A stretch of DNA of 44,391 bases. It comes from CAZKHG01 sp964552655 (GTDB taxonomy: Bacteria > Bacteroidota > Bacteroidia > Bacteroidales > Tenuifilaceae). Location of the stretch: assembly GCA_964552655.1 (NCBI GenBank), contig CAZKHG010000025.1, positions 1-44,391 of the forward strand, in the 5' to 3' direction. Numbering within the stretch: position 1 is the first letter of the stretch; the number at the start of each line of letters is the position of its first letter. The notes beneath the pieces are model-generated. The model saw nothing but the letters and a program-made list of their open reading frames with translations. It ran no database searches and was not told the origin of the DNA. A program made the position numbers and the translations under genes. Positions 24,480 through 32,761 of this stretch are shown piece after piece.

Positions 24480-25559
24480 ATGGCTAAATCGAAAAAATAT
24501 TCTCTTATGAACAGCTTTCAAAAACTATCATGTGTTATTATCTCCATGGCTTTAACCCTCTTTTGGGGACTAAATGCCACATCACAGGAGAAGAAACAGT
24601 ACAAAATAGGCTGCATTGCTTTTTATAATCTTGAAAACCTGTTCGACACCATACCGGGTGATAACGACACAGAATTCTCACCGAATGGGTTAAACAAGTG
24701 GGATAGCAAAAAGTACAGGACCAAAATTGCAAACATGTCGGAGGTAATCTCCCAGATAGGTGACGAGATGTTTCCGGGAGGTCCTGCAATCCTGGGCATT
24801 TGCGAGATAGAAAACAGGAAAGTTGTGGAGGATTTGGTGAACAGCCCCAAGCTAAAACCCTCAAATTATTCTATTGTTCATTACGATTCGCCCGACAGGC
24901 GTGGTGTTGATGTAGGAATGATTTATCGGCCTGATTTTTTTAGGGTTACCTCCAGCCGTTCAGCCAGGCTTCATTTAATTGAGAATCCTGATTTCAGAAC
25001 CCGCGACCAGCTTGTTGTCAGTGGTTATTTTGACGGGGAACCCATACACGTGATTGTAAACCACTGGCCATCGCGCAGTGGTGGTGAAAAGCGAAGCCGT
25101 CCATTGAGAGAAGCGGCTGCCGGGCTGACTAGATCTCTGGTTGATTCTATTCTTCGTACCGATGCAAACGCCAAAATATTTATTATGGGCGATTTGAATG
25201 ATGATCCGGTGAATACCAGTGTTAACAAAATTCTGGGTGCAGTGGGAGAAATGAAGAATCTGAAATCAAATGAATTATACAACCCCATGTTTAATATGTA
25301 CAAGGAGGGTAACGGATCATTGGCCTACCAGGACTCGTGGAATCTCTTCGACCAGATTATTATGACCAGAGCGCTTTTAGGTGAAGATAAATCCACATTC
25401 AAGTATTTCAAGGCCAGGGTTTTTAAGAAAGATTTTGTTCTTCAGGGTTCGGGACAGTATGCCGGTTATCCGTTGAGAACATTTGCCGGTGGAGCATACC
25501 AGGGTGGGTATGCAGATCACCTACCGGTTTATGTTTTTATCATCAAGGAAAAGAAATAG
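24480..25559 (+). CDS. Exported endonuclease/exonuclease/phosphatase family protein
   Basis: This 359-residue protein has an N-terminal signal-like hydrophobic segment (to about residue 36, NATSQ) and then a full EEP (DNase I-like) domain. Catalytic and metal residues are visible: FYNLENLFD, E109 in LGICEIEN, N194-H195 in NHWPSRSGG, D238 and N240 in GDLNDDP, and D346-H347 in YADHLP. This form is close to secreted nucleases and to phosphodiesterase relatives; DNA, RNA or a phosphoester are possible substrates. It is divergent from the TonB receptor/DUF5689 operon. In other bacteria OB folds and EEP domains occur in one secreted nuclease, which supports a joint role. An internal ATG at 24507 is an alternative start. 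Confidence 0.85.
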   Translation: MAKSKKYSLMNSFQKLSCVIISMALTLFWGLNATSQEKKQYKIGCIAFYNLENLFDTIPGDNDTEFSPNGLNKWDSKKYRTKIANMSEVISQIGDEMFPGGPAILGICEIENRKVVEDLVNSPKLKPSNYSIVHYDSPDRRGVDVGMIYRPDFFRVTSSRSARLHLIENPDFRTRDQLVVSGYFDGEPIHVIVNHWPSRSGGEKRSRPLREAAAGLTRSLVDSILRTDANAKIFIMGDLNDDPVNTSVNKILGAVGEMKNLKSNELYNPMFNMYKEGNGSLAYQDSWNLFDQIIMTRALLGEDKSTFKYFKARVFKKDFVLQGSGQYAGYPLRTFAGGAYQGGYADHLPVYVFIIKEKK

Positions 25560-25560
25560 C

Positions 25561-26319
25561 TCAGGTAAGCAACTTTGTGGCAAATTCTTTTACCCGTTCC
25601 AGATCTTCAGGAGTATCAACTGCCAATGTTTCCAGGTCAGTAAATTCTACTTTGATCCGATACCCATTTTCAATCCACCTGAGCTGTTCAAGCGATTCGG
25701 CCAGCTCAAGTTTCGATTGAGGAAGTTGGGTAATCTCTCTCAGCACATCGCTCCGATAAGCATACAAACCGATATGCTTATAAAAGGTATGGCTCTCCGG
25801 CCATTGGTGGTTCTCTTTATTCCTGATAAAAGGGATAACTGACCGGCTAAAATATATGGCAAAATTCTTTGTGTTAAGAATAACTTTAGGGGTGTTTGGG
25901 TTGAAAACATTTTCACCCTGGGTGTATGGTTTTACCAAAGTTGCAATTTGTACATCCTTTTCATTAAAACAGGAAACCACTTTTCTAAGCTGTTCGGGTT
26001 GAATAAAAGGCTCATCGCCTTGAATATTAACCACTACATCGAATTTAATTCCAGTTTGCCGTTCAGCCATATCGAGTGCTTCCGCACAGCGATCAGTGCC
26101 ACTGTGATGAGTGGTTTTGGTCATCAAGCATTTTCCACCAAACTCGTTAACAGCAGTTGCTATTCTTGAATCATCTGTTGCAACATAGGTGTTAACAAAA
26201 ACCATCGCAGATCTCTCGTAAACCCATTGAATCATGGGTTTCCCGGCTATTATTGCAAGTGGTTTTCCCGGAAACCGGGTGGAAGCGTAACGGGCAGGTA
26301 TAATTCCAATAGTATTCAT
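25561..26319 (-). CDS. kdsB: 3-deoxy-manno-octulosonate cytidylyltransferase
   Basis: This 252-residue enzyme activates Kdo as CMP-Kdo for lipid A core synthesis, so the organism makes lipopolysaccharide. The nucleotide-binding start IPARYASTRFPGKPLA (residues 6-21), the YVATDDSRIA segment, the VVNIQGDEPFI metal-binding motif and the late EQLRWIENGYRIKV segment are diagnostic. Its start codon overlaps the end of the PAP2 phosphatase gene by 4 bp, so the two are translationally coupled. Its stop lies 1 bp after that of the convergent nuclease gene. It is full length. Confidence 0.95.
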   Translation of the reverse strand: MNTIGIIPARYASTRFPGKPLAIIAGKPMIQWVYERSAMVFVNTYVATDDSRIATAVNEFGGKCLMTKTTHHSGTDRCAEALDMAERQTGIKFDVVVNIQGDEPFIQPEQLRKVVSCFNEKDVQIATLVKPYTQGENVFNPNTPKVILNTKNFAIYFSRSVIPFIRNKENHQWPESHTFYKHIGLYAYRSDVLREITQLPQSKLELAESLEQLRWIENGYRIKVEFTDLETLAVDTPEDLERVKEFATKLLT

Positions 26320-26888
26320 AACCTAAAGACGAGTTTTTTCCGATTTATTAAGGTGTCGGAAATCACAAAAATAGCAATGCCAACTCCGGCACCCAGAATA
26401 CCACCACAAATTACATCAGCAGGGAAATGAACCCCAAGGTAGATCCGGCTAAAAGACACAACCAGCGCCCAGAATATTATACTCAAAGAAAACCATCCCT
26501 TCTTAAAAAGCAATGATAAAAAAACGGCTACCCCAAAGGTATTTGCGGCATGGGATGACACAAAGCCGAATTTTCCACCACATCGTCCAACCAGGTGAAT
26601 CATCCCCATCAGGTCTGGGTCGTGACAGGGTCTTAACCGTTGGAACACATTCTTAAAAAGTTGAACTGAAAGCTGATCTGATGCTAAAACAACAAATCCA
26701 ATTGCAACAAGCCACCAAATGGCTGTCCACTTATATTTTTTAGCAATGGCATAAGCCAGAATAAGGTAAAGCGGTAACCATGACAGTTTCCCAGAGAAGA
26801 ATAACATCACAGCATCCCAAAACGGAGTGTTATGACCATTAAGGAAAAGGAAAAGGGAGGTATCCCAGCTTATCAGGTGTTCAATCAT
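26316..26888 (-). CDS. PAP2-family membrane phosphatase
   Basis: A 190-residue integral membrane protein with about five hydrophobic segments. It carries the three PAP2 motifs: KNVFQRLRPC, FVSSHAAN (with Ser-Ser-His in place of PSGH) and SRIYLGVHFPAD, which hold the catalytic histidines and arginines. Such enzymes dephosphorylate lipid phosphates, for example undecaprenyl diphosphate, phosphatidate or lipid A phosphates. Its setting between obg and kdsB makes an envelope-lipid role plausible. The gene begins 3 bp after the obg stop and overlaps kdsB by 4 bp. Confidence 0.85.
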   Translation of the reverse strand: MIEHLISWDTSLFLFLNGHNTPFWDAVMLFFSGKLSWLPLYLILAYAIAKKYKWTAIWWLVAIGFVVLASDQLSVQLFKNVFQRLRPCHDPDLMGMIHLVGRCGGKFGFVSSHAANTFGVAVFLSLLFKKGWFSLSIIFWALVVSFSRIYLGVHFPADVICGGILGAGVGIAIFVISDTLINRKKLVFRL

Positions 26889-26891
26889 GGG

Positions 26892-27884
26892 TTAATCGTT
26901 ATTTAAATGATACCACAGCAAATCCTTTAGCTGATTTAAACCGGTTCCATTTACTGAGGAAATAAAGACGTAAGGGATATCCGGTAAATCCTTCTCGATA
27001 TCCTTTTTTATCTCGGTGTCGATAATATCTTTTTTGGTAATGGCCAGAATCCTCTTTTTGTCGAGTAGCTCCGGGTTGAACATCTTCAGCTCGTTAACCA
27101 GAACATTATACTCCTGATGCACATTATTGCTGTCTGCAGGAACCATGAAAAGTAACATGGAATTTCTTTCGATATGGCGTAAAAAGCGTAATCCCAGCCC
27201 TTTACCTTCATGTGCGCCCTCAATAATTCCCGGGATGTCAGCCATAACAAACGATCTACTATCACGATAGGGAACAATTCCAATATTAGGGATCAACGTT
27301 GTAAAAGGATAATCGGCTATTTTAGGTTTTGCTGCCGAAACAACGGATAAAAGGGTTGATTTGCCGGCATTAGGAAAGCCCACCAAACCAACATCAGCCA
27401 GAATTTTCAGTTCTAAAATGATATTTCCCTCCTCTGCAGGCTCACCGGGCTGCGCAAACCTGGGGGTTTGCATAGTTGCTGTCCGGAAATGCCAGTTTCC
27501 CTGCCCACCTCGGCCACCTTTCATCAATATTACCTGCTGGCCGTGATTGGTAATTTCACAAATCACCTCTTCTGTTTCGGCATTTCTGGCTACAGTTCCC
27601 AATGGCACTTCAATGATCACGTCTTCCCCGTCAGCTCCCGTGCAACGGGCACCTGAGCCTGATCCGCCATTACCGGCATGAATATGCCTTTTATACTTCA
27701 GGTGAAGTAACGTCCACAGCTGGTTATTACCTCTGAGGTAAATATGGCCACCCCGGCCACCATCGCCGCCATCGGGGCCACCTTTTGGGACAAACTTTTC
27801 CCGTCGAAGGTGAACGCTCCCTGCACCCCCTTTGCCGGAACGGCAATACACTTTTACATAATCAACAAAGTTGGAAGTGCTCAT
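26892..27884 (-). CDS. obgE: Obg family GTPase
   Basis: A 330-residue GTPase of ribosome maturation and stress control. The glycine-rich Obg fold occupies residues 1-158 (GKGGAGSVHLRREKFVPKGG). The G domain follows with GFPNAGKSTLL, the switch region TTLIPNIG, DIPG and TKKD. There is no C-terminal OCT domain, as in the short Obg form. It lies 90 bp downstream of adk and 3 bp before the PAP2 gene, in the hpt-adk-obg-PAP2-kdsB series. Confidence 0.95.
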   Translation of the reverse strand: MSTSNFVDYVKVYCRSGKGGAGSVHLRREKFVPKGGPDGGDGGRGGHIYLRGNNQLWTLLHLKYKRHIHAGNGGSGSGARCTGADGEDVIIEVPLGTVARNAETEEVICEITNHGQQVILMKGGRGGQGNWHFRTATMQTPRFAQPGEPAEEGNIILELKILADVGLVGFPNAGKSTLLSVVSAAKPKIADYPFTTLIPNIGIVPYRDSRSFVMADIPGIIEGAHEGKGLGLRFLRHIERNSMLLFMVPADSNNVHQEYNVLVNELKMFNPELLDKKRILAITKKDIIDTEIKKDIEKDLPDIPYVFISSVNGTGLNQLKDLLWYHLNND

Positions 27885-27974
27885 GGAATTTATAATTATT
27901 TGAACTGATGGATTATTGGATTTCTGGACTAATGGTGGTTTTTTTAAACTTCACTCCAAAACTCCGTTTCTTCT

Positions 27975-28550
27975 TTAATTGTAACTATCTATAGTGTTGC
28001 AAATCCGTTCGAAAATTTCATCAATTGTGCCCATCCCGTTAATTGCCCGAAACTTGTTCTGGTTCTTGTAGTATTCGGCTACAATCTTTGTGTATTGGTT
28101 ATAAATATTGATCCTGTTTTCGATCACCTCCTGGTTTGAATCGTCAGTTCGGCCAGAGATTTGTCCTCGATTTAGTAAACGCTTTACCAGCTCCTGATGA
28201 TCAACCTCAAGGGCCATCATCACTGATATGGAAAGACCTTTGGACATGAGCATTTCATCTAGCTTTTGTGCCTGAATTGTAGTACGGGGAAATCCATCGA
28301 ATATAAAACCGTTCACACCTTTGTGATTATCCAGCTCAATACTGATTAAGTTTATTACCACCTCATCCGGAACTAATTCGCCATTATCAATAAACTTTTT
28401 TGCCTCAAGACCAACTGAAGTCTTGTTTTGAATGGCCGCTCTTAAGATATCACCGGTTGAAAGGTGTTGGAGCTTATATTTTGCGATAATCTTTTCTGAC
28501 TGCGTACCTTTTCCAGCACCGGGAGGACCAAATAGAATAATATTGAGCAT
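27975..28550 (-). CDS. adk: Adenylate kinase
   Basis: This 191-residue enzyme interconverts ATP + AMP and 2 ADP. The P loop GPPGAGKGTQ (residues 8-17), the AMP-binding STGDILRAAI and DGFPRTTIQAQ, and the GRTDDSN lid motif are present. The lid is the short type with no zinc-binding cysteines, which accounts for the length. It starts 26 bp after the hpt stop and is likely co-transcribed with hpt and obg. Confidence 0.95.
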   Translation of the reverse strand: MLNIILFGPPGAGKGTQSEKIIAKYKLQHLSTGDILRAAIQNKTSVGLEAKKFIDNGELVPDEVVINLISIELDNHKGVNGFIFDGFPRTTIQAQKLDEMLMSKGLSISVMMALEVDHQELVKRLLNRGQISGRTDDSNQEVIENRINIYNQYTKIVAEYYKNQNKFRAINGMGTIDEIFERICNTIDSYN

Positions 28551-28576
28551 AAACTTATATTTTGAATTTCAAAAAA

Positions 28577-29119
28577 TTAGCTAGCAACTAAAGTATAAAT
28601 ATCTGGCAAATTTCGGCCCAACCCATCGTAATCGAGGCCGTACCCGACAATAAAATCGTTTGGAATTGATTTGCCTACGTAATCGATCTTCACCGTTCCC
28701 TTGTATGCTTCTGGTTTAAACAGCAATGTTGTTATAATAATCCTGGATGGATTTTTTTTATGCAAAGCCTCGTAGAGCTTGCCTAGCGTTATCCCGGTAT
28801 CAACAATATCCTCAACTACAATCACGGTCCGGCCCTCAATATTCTCATTAAGCCCAATGAGTTCATTTACAACACCGCTGCTTGATGTTCCCTGGTAAGA
28901 GGAAATTTTAATAAATGATACCTCGCATGGAAACTGAATTCGCTTAAGCAGATCAGCAGTAAACATGAAAGAACCATTAAGTATGCTCAGGAACAGGGGA
29001 TTCTCCGTGTCTTTAAGGTCGTGATTAAGTTTTGAAGCCAGAACATCAATATCCATCTGAATCTCCTCTGATGAGTAGCTTAGAGAGAATGTCTTATCTT
29101 TTAGCTTGACGGTTTTCAT
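28577..29119 (-). CDS. hpt: Hypoxanthine phosphoribosyltransferase
   Basis: A 180-residue purine-salvage enzyme forming IMP or GMP from free base and PRPP. The PRPP loop VIVVEDIVDTGITLGKL near residues 97-113 and the FVGYGLDYDG region identify it. The ATG at 29119 is chosen over a TTG at 29146, because that TTG overlaps the putative -7 element (29144-29151), and a start there would leave no leader. It heads a run of five closely spaced genes through adk, obg, PAP2 and kdsB. Confidence 0.9.
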   Translation of the reverse strand: MKTVKLKDKTFSLSYSSEEIQMDIDVLASKLNHDLKDTENPLFLSILNGSFMFTADLLKRIQFPCEVSFIKISSYQGTSSSGVVNELIGLNENIEGRTVIVVEDIVDTGITLGKLYEALHKKNPSRIIITTLLFKPEAYKGTVKIDYVGKSIPNDFIVGYGLDYDGLGRNLPDIYTLVAS

Positions 29120-29143
29120 GAAAATTTCTTTTTTGCTGATCTG

Positions 29144-29151
29144 CAAATGTA
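29144..29151 (-). promoter_or_regulatory. Probable -7 element of the hpt-adk-obg-PAP2-kdsB unit
   Basis: On the minus strand TACATTTG (29151-29144), followed by CAG, matches TAnnTTTG. It puts the start of transcription near 29140, about 20 nt before the ATG at 29119, a leader length like that predicted for aspartate kinase. A -33 TTTG is not evident. Confidence 0.4.
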
Positions 29152-29351
29152 AAAAAATATGGAGTATTAAGTTGTTCTTATATTGATTTAATATGGCTTA
29201 AATACAACCCATTTTAGTTTAATGGCTTGAAGAATAATCCATTCAAGGCAATGACAAGAATAGTTGGAGGTAAAATCTTAAAAGTTATTTTTAGAACTTG
29301 AAGATTTAAAAACAAATTTGTATTTTAACTAAAAATTAAATCCTTTTAAAA

Positions 29352-29864
29352 ATGAACCCAAAAGTAAGCATAATCATGGGCAGCGCTTCAGATCTGCCCG
29401 TTATGGACGAAGCCGCCAAACTGCTCAATGAGCTGCAAATCCCGTTCGAAATGAATGCACTCTCTGCCCACAGAACACCTGATCTCGTTCTTGAATTTGC
29501 CCGTAATGCCCATACACGCGGTATAAAGGTGATAATTGCCGGTGCAGGTGGTGCTGCTCATTTACCCGGGGTTATTGCCGCCCTCACCCCGCTTCCGGTT
29601 ATCGGAGTGCCGGTAAAATCGACCAACTCAATTGATGGATGGGACTCCATACTTTCAATTCTTCAGATGCCAGCCGGAATTCCGGTTGCCACAGTAGCTC
29701 TTGATGGGGCAAGGAATGCCGGGATACTTGCAGCTCAGATTATAGGTACGGGAGAACCGGAAATACAAAAATCTATAATTGCCTTTAAAGCGAATCTCGC
29801 TAAAAAGGTTGTTTCAGCCAATCAGGAATTAGCTAAAGTTAAACATGATTTTAAAACCAACTAG
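29352..29864 (+). CDS. purE: N5-carboxyaminoimidazole ribonucleotide mutase
   Basis: A 170-residue class I PurE of de novo purine synthesis. IIMGSASDLPVMDEA near residues 8-22, SAHRTPDLVLEF near 41, and AGAGGAAHLPGVIAALTPLP near 71-90 form the conserved active site. It is full length and cytosolic. A TTG-initiated outer-membrane protein gene begins at the very next base after its stop, so ribosomes ending here may reinitiate there. Confidence 0.95.
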   Translation: MNPKVSIIMGSASDLPVMDEAAKLLNELQIPFEMNALSAHRTPDLVLEFARNAHTRGIKVIIAGAGGAAHLPGVIAALTPLPVIGVPVKSTNSIDGWDSILSILQMPAGIPVATVALDGARNAGILAAQIIGTGEPEIQKSIIAFKANLAKKVVSANQELAKVKHDFKTN

Positions 29865-30704
29865 TTGAAATTCGGGAGAATCCTCGGCCATTTTTTTGTA
29901 CTTGTCCCGCTTTTATCTGCAGCACAGGAGCAGATTCCCGGCTGCAGATCAGCGGCGTTGGGTAATAGCACCTTTGCCATTCCCGATGGATGGTCGGTGT
30001 TCACCAATCAGGCAGGGCTAGCCTGGCAAAAAGATTATTGGGTGGGGGTACATCACGAGAATAAATTTTTTGTAAAAAATCTTGGTTTTAGTGCTATTGG
30101 TGCAGATATCCCGGTAAAACCCGGGACTTTTGGCGTTGGGATGACCCATTTTGGCTATAACCAGTTTAATCAAACCCGGGCAAGCCTTAATTTTGGAATG
30201 TTGCTTACTGAACAGTTTGCCGCAGGCATTGGATTAAATTATCACTATGTTCATTTGGCAGGAAGCTATGGAAATTCGGATGCCATTAGCGCTGAAGGCG
30301 GAATTATTTACAAGCCAACAAAAAAGTGTGGGATCGGTGTTCATGTATTCAACCCAACCGCATCTACATTAAACAGCAAAGATGATTTACCAACAACATT
30401 TGGTATTGGGATGTTTTTTAAACCGGTCAAATACCTGTTACTTACCTTTCAGGGTGATGATAACAGCGTTACAAAACCTGTTTTTAGAACCGGCTTTGAG
30501 TACAACCCGGTAGAAAACATGAGCGTAAGAGCCGGCTTTACCAGCAACCCTTCGGTTGTATCATTTGGTTTGGGATGGCAAATTATTGGTATCAACCTCG
30601 ATTTAGCTTTTTCCTACCATGAAATTCTTGGTTACACACCCCTAATCTCAGTTTCATACCAGTTTGTGAAAAAGCCGGAAGTGTTACATAAACAAGCTGA
30701 ATGA
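29865..30704 (+). CDS. PorV/PorQ-like outer-membrane protein
   Basis: A 279-residue exported barrel protein with a signal peptide ending near LLSAAQEQ. The start of the mature part, GCRSAALGNSTFAIPDGWSV and NQAGLAWQ, resembles the PorV/PorQ family (FadL-like barrels). GIGLNYHYVHLAGSY and amphipathic strands follow, ending in YQF-rich strands. The only start that keeps the signal peptide is TTG at 29865, directly after the purE stop. It overlaps the next gene by the ATGA junction. Whether it takes part in type IX secretion is unknown; it is shorter than PorV. Confidence 0.65.
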   Translation: MKFGRILGHFFVLVPLLSAAQEQIPGCRSAALGNSTFAIPDGWSVFTNQAGLAWQKDYWVGVHHENKFFVKNLGFSAIGADIPVKPGTFGVGMTHFGYNQFNQTRASLNFGMLLTEQFAAGIGLNYHYVHLAGSYGNSDAISAEGGIIYKPTKKCGIGVHVFNPTASTLNSKDDLPTTFGIGMFFKPVKYLLLTFQGDDNSVTKPVFRTGFEYNPVENMSVRAGFTSNPSVVSFGLGWQIIGINLDLAFSYHEILGYTPLISVSYQFVKKPEVLHKQAE

Positions 30705-32761
30705 AAAGGGTATTGTTGATAATGGTTCTTTCCCCCGTTTTTCTTACCGGGTTAAAATTATATTCTCAGAATATTGTATCAGACCCGCAAAAACTAATTG
30801 CCGACATAATCGAAGACCTTTCTGCCAATTCGGAAAGTGATCTCGATTTAACATCAATTGCGGAGGATCTGAACCAGCTCCTTACCAACCCCCTTAACAT
30901 CAATAGTTGTAACCTTGATGATCTTTCAAAGCTATGCTTTTTAAGCGATTTTCAGGTTCAAAGTTTATGGGATTACATCCAGGTCAATAAACCCATCCTA
31001 AATGTATTTGAATTACAACTTGTAGTTGGTTTTGAGAAAGAGGATGTAATAAAGCTTATGCCCTTTATCAGGTTTGAGACTGAGCCTGAAATGGAATCGT
31101 TAAAGGCTATGTTAACCCAAGGGAAACATGAGTTAACAGCAAAAACAGGCGCTATCGTTGAAACAGCCCAGGGTTACCAAAAAACAAGTTCAACTCCTGG
31201 TTATCTGGGGAGTAAATTGTCGCTCTATACCAGGTACAATTACACCTTCTCCAACAAGCTCCAATGGGGGTTAACAGCTGAAAAGGACGCAGGCGAACAG
31301 TTTTTTAAGGGATATAATTCCCAAGGATTTGATTACCTGGCCGGTTATGTTCTGGCTTCAAATATTGGCATTATTAAGAAAGCGGTAATTGGCGATTTTG
31401 ATGTTGAATTCGGGCAGGGGTTGTCATTTTGGAGCACACTTTCTACAGGAAAATCAACCAACCCTTTAGGGGTAAGGAAACGGGCAAGGGGAATCAGGCA
31501 GCACTCCTCATCAAACGAGAACCGGTTTTTGCGCGGCGCAGGGGCAACCATTTCATTCAAAAAGATTGACTTTACTGTATTTGGCTCCGCCAAAATGGTG
31601 GATGCCAATGCCGGGGACTCAACCATTAATGGCGATGATTATTACACATCATTACCGGAAACAGGATTGCACAGAACATTAACAGAGATAAAGGATAAAC
31701 ACACCCTAGGCGAAAAAATTGCCGGGGCAAATCTTCAGTATAACCTCAAAAGGGCTAAGGTGGGAATTACATTTTCCCACTTGCAGATGGATGGAAAATT
31801 CACCACCAGAACTTCCCCCGTTTACACGTTTCAGCAGATGGAGAGCCAACGAACAACAACCAGCCTCTACACCGATTACAACCTGAAAAACCATTTTGTA
31901 TTTAGTGAATTCTCGGTTCAACCCGATAAAGGAGAATACGCTGCAATTGCAGGAGGTGTTTTTAAGCTAAGTCCCACAGTTGACTACTCCATTGTTGCCA
32001 GGAGCTATTCGAGGGGTTACAATAGTATCTATACTGCAGGTTTTGCAGAAGGAAGCACAGCATCTAACGAAAATGGAATTTTCAATGGCGTTGCCATCAG
32101 CCTGATAAAAGGCTTAAAAATATCTGCCTTTTACGATTTATACCGATTCCCATGGCTCAGGTACCGGGCCTATGCCCCATCTACAGGGCACGATTATTTT
32201 TTACAGGCAGATATAAACTTGCACCGCAATTTTATATTATCAGGAAAATATCGGAATAAGATGAGTCAGGAAAATTTCACATCGCTATTTGACCAAACCA
32301 TCTCCTTAATCAATAAAAAATCACAGAATATCAGATTACAGCTGAACTACGAAGCTGTTAACAGGATCTCGTTGCAAAGCCGGTTTGATTTCGTAATTGT
32401 AAGCACTGATAGTACAAAGTCTGAGAAAGGGTTTCTTTTGGCACAGGATCTTGGGTATGAGTTTCAAAAAACTCCTTTGTCTCTGAGTTTAAGATATTCA
32501 ATATTCGATACTGATTCATGGAATTCTAGAATTTATGCCTACGAAAGCGATCTTCTCTACTCATTCTCTGTACCCGCGAACTATTCACAGGGTTCAAGGG
32601 TTTACCTCATGGTTAGATATAAAATTTTTAAAAACTTCGATTTATGGCTCCGCTGGTCGCAAACCTATTACCATTCCCTGAATGTTATTGGTAGCGGGTT
32701 GGATGCAGTAAATGGGGATAAGAAAAACGATGTCAGGATGATGCTCAGGGTGAGGTTCTGA
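30701..32761 (+). CDS. Helix-hairpin-helix protein with outer-membrane barrel
   Basis: A 686-residue protein. It has a signal peptide (LKLYSQN) and an N-terminal acidic helical part. Residues about 55-125 resemble ComEA-type helix-hairpin-helix repeats (NPLNINSCNLDDLSKLCFLS, LNVFELQLVVGFEKEDVIKL). The rest is a long beta-barrel-like region with a terminal RMMLRVRF strand. The HhH fold commonly binds DNA non-specifically, so envelope DNA contact is possible. It is coupled to the PorV-like gene by the ATGA overlap. Its stop abuts that of the convergent recJ gene with no spacer. Confidence 0.7.
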   Translation: MKRVLLIMVLSPVFLTGLKLYSQNIVSDPQKLIADIIEDLSANSESDLDLTSIAEDLNQLLTNPLNINSCNLDDLSKLCFLSDFQVQSLWDYIQVNKPILNVFELQLVVGFEKEDVIKLMPFIRFETEPEMESLKAMLTQGKHELTAKTGAIVETAQGYQKTSSTPGYLGSKLSLYTRYNYTFSNKLQWGLTAEKDAGEQFFKGYNSQGFDYLAGYVLASNIGIIKKAVIGDFDVEFGQGLSFWSTLSTGKSTNPLGVRKRARGIRQHSSSNENRFLRGAGATISFKKIDFTVFGSAKMVDANAGDSTINGDDYYTSLPETGLHRTLTEIKDKHTLGEKIAGANLQYNLKRAKVGITFSHLQMDGKFTTRTSPVYTFQQMESQRTTTSLYTDYNLKNHFVFSEFSVQPDKGEYAAIAGGVFKLSPTVDYSIVARSYSRGYNSIYTAGFAEGSTASNENGIFNGVAISLIKGLKISAFYDLYRFPWLRYRAYAPSTGHDYFLQADINLHRNFILSGKYRNKMSQENFTSLFDQTISLINKKSQNIRLQLNYEAVNRISLQSRFDFVIVSTDSTKSEKGFLLAQDLGYEFQKTPLSLSLRYSIFDTDSWNSRIYAYESDLLYSFSVPANYSQGSRVYLMVRYKIFKNFDLWLRWSQTYYHSLNVIGSGLDAVNGDKKNDVRMMLRVRF

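Noticed and set aside
24538..24864. Antisense reading frame of 108 codons inside the exported nuclease gene
   Set aside because: The sense strand encodes an intact EEP domain with all catalytic motifs; the antisense product resembles no protein family and is Cys/Pro/Leu-rich in a way typical of shadow frames.
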